From NCBI RefSeq assembly GCF_040640155.1, contig NZ_JBFABE010000011.1:1-64000 (forward strand): DNA of 64,000 nt, written 5' to 3'. This document shows, piece after piece, positions 60,729 through 64,000 of the stretch (its first letter is position 1; the number at the start of each line of letters is the position of its first letter). A program made the translations under genes and the position numbers. This DNA comes from Streptosporangium sp040640155 (GTDB taxonomy: Bacteria > Actinomycetota > Actinomycetes > Streptosporangiales > Streptosporangiaceae). The notes below the pieces were generated by a model. That model saw only the letters and a list, made by a program, of their open reading frames with translations. It had not been told where the DNA came from and searched no databases.

Positions 60729-62765
60729 TCAGAATCCGCAGAGCTCGCTGAGGGACTCACCCGTGGGCTTGCCGTTCGGGGTGGGCGTCCGGCCCGGCCG
60801 CGCCGAGGCGCTCCGGGAGGGGCCGGGCGTGAAGGCCGACGTCGCGCCGCTCGCACCGGGCGAGGCGGTCACGCCCGCGGCCTGCGGCCGCCGGGCGGGC
60901 TGCTCCGAGCGGCGCAGCGCCCTGGCGGTGGCGGTGCGGATCTTCTGCCAGTCGGGCGAGCCGGTGTAGAACTCCGGCGGCACGAACTGCAGGCTGGTGA
61001 TCCTGGCGTCCTTGACCCTGAGCGCCAGTTCGGTGAGGTGCTCCACCAGCTCGCGGGGGATGTCGGTCTTGGCCATCTTCCTGGCCACACCCGCGATCTT
61101 GCCGAAGTTGGTGAGCACGACCGACGGGGTGGCCTGCTGGGCGAAGGCCCCGATGACGCAGCGCTGGCGGGCCATCCGGGAGAAGTCGTCGCTGCCGACG
61201 CGGGAGCGCCCGTACCAGAGCGCCTCCTCGCCCGAGAGCGTGCGGTAGCCGGCCTTGATCGTCCCGGCCGTGCCGTACAGGCCGCCCCAGGGGATGTCCC
61301 GCTCGACCCTGATCTTCAGGCCGCCGATGGCGTCCACCATCCTGGCGAAGCCGAACATGTTGACCAGGGCGTAGTAGTCGACCTTCAGGTCGAGCGTGTG
61401 GCCGATCGCGTCCATCAGCGCCGCCGGGCCCCGCTCCCCGGCCTTCTTGCCCGGCACGACCTCGGGGTGGTCCTCGGCGTACTGCCAGACCTCGTTGAGC
61501 AGGCCGCCGTTGGGCAGTTCGCGCATGAAACCGTCGGGGAACCGCTTGCCGAGCGCGCTGCCGGGCGAGAAGCGGACGTGCTGCAGGTTGCGCGGGAGGC
61601 TGAACATGACCGTGTTGCCGGTCGCGACGTGCACGCTGGCCACGTTCATGCTGTCGGTCCGCACGCCCTCCCGGTTCCCGGCGCCGTCACCGCCGACGAG
61701 CAGGAAGTTCACCCGCTTGCGACCGCCCCACGGGTCCTCGTGCTTGACGGGGACGGCCGTCGGGTCGGCCGAGGTGGGCTTGAAGATGTCGAGGGTCGTC
61801 TGCTTGAGGGTCAGCACGGTGTTGGCGGTCAGCGCGAACGGCGCCGTCACCGACACGCAGAGCACGCCCACCACGACGCCCGAGACGATCTGCCCCCTGC
61901 CGCTGAGCCGGTTCGGCTTCAGCGTGACGTAGGAGAAGAGCAGCAGCAGGAACCAGGCGACCGCCCCGGCCACGGCCAGGACCACCCCGGTCATCATCGT
62001 GGTGTCCCGGGCGAAGACACCGGTGTTGCCGCTCAGGTGGACGACGGCGGCGGTGATCGCGCCGCCCAGCAGCGGCACGCCGAGGGCCGCGAGCAGGATG
62101 AACCCGAGGCGGCGCTTCCCCGCCCGCAGGTGCGCCGCACCGGGCAGGATCGCCGAGAGCGCGGTCCAGCCGATGAGGGCGCCGGTCGTCAGCGGCTTGG
62201 CGAACCGCGGTCGCGGCCCGGACGCCTCGGCGGCTCCGGCGGTTCCGGCGGTTCCGGCGGCGCCCGCGGTTCCGGCGACAGGGCCGCCCCCCGGTGGAGG
62301 CGTGCCCTGCTGCCGCTGACCGTTCCCGGTGGGGGGCGGCTCGTGTCCGTGGTGACCGTTCCGCACCGGGGGCGCCCCCGGGGGGCCGGAGGGGTCCTGG
62401 GCGCGGGTGGTCTGCGGCCCGGCGGCGGGGGCCGGAGCCTGCCCGGGGCCCTGGACCCGCACAGGAGGCTGTGCCCGCCCGGGAGGCTGCGCCTGCCCTG
62501 GAGCGTGGGCCTGCCCGGAAGTCCGGGCCTGCCCGGGGGCCTGGCCGTGCCCGGGGCCCTGTGCCTGTGCGGGTCCCTGTGCCTGCCCGGGTCCCTGTGC
62601 CTGTGCGGGTCCCTGTGCCTGCGGCGGGGCGGGCGCCTGCGAGGGTCCGGCCTGGTTCGGTCTTCCACCTTGGCGTGCGCCGGGGCTCCCACCGCGGCGC
62701 CGGGTGCGCCGTTTCCCGCTGTCGTCGGCGAGATCCCCCGAATCTTGCCCAAGGCGCATCGTCAC
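60729..62765 (-). CDS. LytR-CpsA-Psr (LCP) family cell-wall transferase
   Basis: Attaches lipid-linked polymers to peptidoglycan at the outer face of the membrane. 678 residues. The first 175 are a Pro/Gln/Gly/Ala-rich repeat region (units like AQGPAQ, GPGQAQGP). Four membrane helices follow (LIGWTALSAILPGAAHL; FILLAALGVPLLGGAITAAVV; MTGVVLAVAGAVAWFLLLLFSY; IVSGVVVGVLCVSVTAPFAL), more than the single one usual for LCP. The LCP domain has VNFLLVGGDGAGNREGVRTD, the Arg in MFSLPRNLQHVRF, and GYRTLSGEEALWYGRSR. ATG 62759 is an alternative start. Confidence 0.9.
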   Translation of the reverse strand: MTMRLGQDSGDLADDSGKRRTRRRGGSPGARQGGRPNQAGPSQAPAPPQAQGPAQAQGPGQAQGPAQAQGPGHGQAPGQARTSGQAHAPGQAQPPGRAQPPVRVQGPGQAPAPAAGPQTTRAQDPSGPPGAPPVRNGHHGHEPPPTGNGQRQQGTPPPGGGPVAGTAGAAGTAGTAGAAEASGPRPRFAKPLTTGALIGWTALSAILPGAAHLRAGKRRLGFILLAALGVPLLGGAITAAVVHLSGNTGVFARDTTMMTGVVLAVAGAVAWFLLLLFSYVTLKPNRLSGRGQIVSGVVVGVLCVSVTAPFALTANTVLTLKQTTLDIFKPTSADPTAVPVKHEDPWGGRKRVNFLLVGGDGAGNREGVRTDSMNVASVHVATGNTVMFSLPRNLQHVRFSPGSALGKRFPDGFMRELPNGGLLNEVWQYAEDHPEVVPGKKAGERGPAALMDAIGHTLDLKVDYYALVNMFGFARMVDAIGGLKIRVERDIPWGGLYGTAGTIKAGYRTLSGEEALWYGRSRVGSDDFSRMARQRCVIGAFAQQATPSVVLTNFGKIAGVARKMAKTDIPRELVEHLTELALRVKDARITSLQFVPPEFYTGSPDWQKIRTATARALRRSEQPARRPQAAGVTASPGASGATSAFTPGPSRSASARPGRTPTPNGKPTGESLSELCGF

Positions 62766-63212
62766 ACCGCTTCCTGCTGCGTTTTGCCCGGCTTAGCCTT
62801 TGAAGATGACAGGCGTCGGGGTTGAACAGAATTTGCCAGGATTCTAGTCCCCATACCTGGACATGACAGACAGATGGCCAATCTATGGTGAACGACCGCT
62901 TAAGGTGCGCCGTCGGGATGGACGCCGGGGCGTCCGGGCGGGCCGGCGGTCCTCGTCGCCCGCCCGAACCGGCGGTCGTCCCGCGGCGGCGAGCCGCGGT
63001 CGCGGGGGCGCCCCGGCCGGCGCCACGCCCTCCCGGTGATCCGGACATCCGGCATGAACCACAAGATCGGACTTTTGCCGAATTTAGGGCGTAAGCATAC
63101 TGATTTATCATCCGTCACGGATGTCGCTGCGTTCGATTACATTCCGAAATCATCCGAGGTGATCTCCGCGATGTGCCGGACCGATCCGGCACCCGTGACC
63201 TAGCTTCGAGGC
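62766..63212. promoter_or_regulatory. Divergent spacer, LCP gene / LysR gene
   Basis: 447 bases without a supportable gene. AT-rich patches near 62800-62890 and 63060-63160 probably hold the promoters. Bases 63173-63192 form a perfect inverted repeat gtgccgga-ccga-tccggcac, 20 bases before the LysR start, a good candidate for its own operator. Confidence 0.6.
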
Positions 63213-64000
63213 ATGAATCTGCAGCAGCTCCGCTATGTGGTCGCGACGGCGGAGCATCGCACCATGACCGACGCGGCCAGGTCGCTGTACATCGCCCAGC
63301 CCGCTCTCTCCCGTGCGATCAGGGACCTGGAACGAGAGCTCGGGATGACGTTGTTCGCCCGTTCCGGACGTGGCGTGGTCGTCACGTCCCAGGGACGCCG
63401 GGTGGTCAAGCTGGCCCGGGAGGCGCTCGACGCCGTCCGCGAGATCGAGTCCCTGTCCACGCACGGCCAGACGTCCGAGGCGGAGCTCCGCATCGCCTCG
63501 ATCCCCAGCCTCGAACCGGGGCTGGCCGGGCGTCTCCTCCCCGCGTACACCGCCGAGCACCCGGGGGTACGCATCCACATCGTCCGCTGTGACGGACGGG
63601 ACGGCGTGGTGAGCGCCATCAGGGACCAGCGGGCCGACATCGGCCTCACGGACCTTCCCGTCCCCACCGATCTGATCAGCCACCCGCTGGAGCGCCAGGA
63701 GATCGTGCTGATCTCCCCGCCCGGCGTGGACCTGCCCGACCCGGTGCCGATGAGGAGGCTCAACGGCATGCGGCTGGTGCTGCCGGTGCCCGGCAGCTCC
63801 CGGCGCAGGGAGTTCGACGCGCTCTTCGCCAAGCACGGGGTGGCGCCCGTGGTGGCGACGCAGCTCGACGAGCGCGGCAACTGGCTGAACACCGTCCGTT
63901 CGGGTACGGCCTCGATGCTCTGGTACCGGGGGATGGCCGAGCAGGCCGCCCGCGCCGGGCTGGTGGTCCGCACCCTCGACCCCTCGGTACGCCGGGTGAT
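63213..64000 (+). CDS. LysR-family transcriptional regulator, 5' part
   Basis: The frame is open to the right edge, giving 262 residues; perhaps 30-40 are missing. The N-terminus MNLQQLRYVVATAEHRTMTD with AARSLYIAQPALSRAIRDLE is the LysR helix-turn-helix. The substrate-binding domain follows (LRIASIPSLEPGLAGRLLPAY; RADIGLTDLPVPTDL; WLNTVRSGTASMLWY). ATG 63213 is fixed by the family start and a short GAGG upstream. Divergent from the LCP gene; its target may lie to the right of the window. Confidence 0.92.
   Translation, partial: MNLQQLRYVVATAEHRTMTDAARSLYIAQPALSRAIRDLERELGMTLFARSGRGVVVTSQGRRVVKLAREALDAVREIESLSTHGQTSEAELRIASIPSLEPGLAGRLLPAYTAEHPGVRIHIVRCDGRDGVVSAIRDQRADIGLTDLPVPTDLISHPLERQEIVLISPPGVDLPDPVPMRRLNGMRLVLPVPGSSRRREFDALFAKHGVAPVVATQLDERGNWLNTVRSGTASMLWYRGMAEQAARAGLVVRTLDPSVRRV

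Noticed and set aside
62885..63094. 69-codon frame between the LCP and LysR genes
   Set aside because: Gly/Pro/Arg-rich, no ribosome-binding site, no resemblance to a family.

Overview
The window is very GC-rich DNA with many GTG starts, tightly packed and often overlapping operons, and actinobacterial marker genes: ergothioneine genes, an MbtH-like protein, single-chain indolepyruvate ferredoxin oxidoreductase, an LCP-family protein and a CsbD-like protein. It is a chromosomal segment of a filamentous-type actinobacterium. A Streptosporangiaceae-like host fits the gene set, but that is inference from general knowledge and is not proven here. A 98-base run of N inside a tandem repeat shows that the source is a draft assembly. 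No rRNA or tRNA gene, insertion sequence or CRISPR array was found.

Layout. Positions 1-5.4 kb hold the end of a LacI-type regulator, a PfkB sugar kinase, and indolepyruvate ferredoxin oxidoreductase divergent from an Lrp-type regulator. Positions 5.4-26.1 kb hold what looks like a natural-product gene cluster. On the left are sulfate-activation genes (cysD and a cysN-cysC fusion, which make PAPS). Next come a GNAT acetyltransferase and a leftward operon of a diverged argininosuccinate-synthase-like ligase, an aldo/keto reductase and a PAPS sulfotransferase. After a control region of about 1 kb comes a rightward operon: an A-T-thioester-reductase NRPS, an MbtH-like protein, a C-A-T NRPS, a thioesterase, two acyl-CoA dehydrogenases, an aspartokinase with a degenerate regulatory half, and an MFS exporter. 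The parts fit reductive release of an aminoacyl group, reduction to an alcohol, sulfation with locally made PAPS, and assembly with a second amino acid. No known product could be assigned.

Positions 26-31 kb hold small regulators and accessory genes: a CGNR zinc-finger regulator, a DUF2000-like protein divergent from a second Lrp regulator, a cupin, a P-loop ATPase and a secreted TIGR03118-like protein. Positions 31.4-36.3 kb are an Entner-Doudoroff operon (edd-glk-eda) divergent from a ROK regulator. Directly upstream of edd lies what looks like the first 19 codons of a deleted zwf. Positions 36.4-41.4 kb are ergothioneine genes egtA-egtB-egtC-egtD, with a 34-bp minisatellite, including the N gap, inserted between egtC and egtD; egtE is not here.

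Positions 41.8-44.9 kb are a sugar ABC importer without its ATPase. Positions 45-49 kb hold small membrane, acidic and stress proteins and a lone ClpP paralogue. Positions 49.1-51.5 kb hold a DUF2470-like protein and a cysteine-free ribosomal protein S4 paralogue sharing an iron-box-like promoter, then a NaChBac-like ion channel. Positions 51.6-56.8 kb hold two drug-efflux loci, each divergent from its regulator (TetR with a DrrAB-like ABC pair; a two-domain Lrp with an MFS pump), both with clear inverted-repeat operators. The right end holds a subtilisin-like protease with a small partner, a membrane spermidine-synthase-like protein, an LCP cell-wall enzyme and the start of a LysR regulator cut by the window edge.
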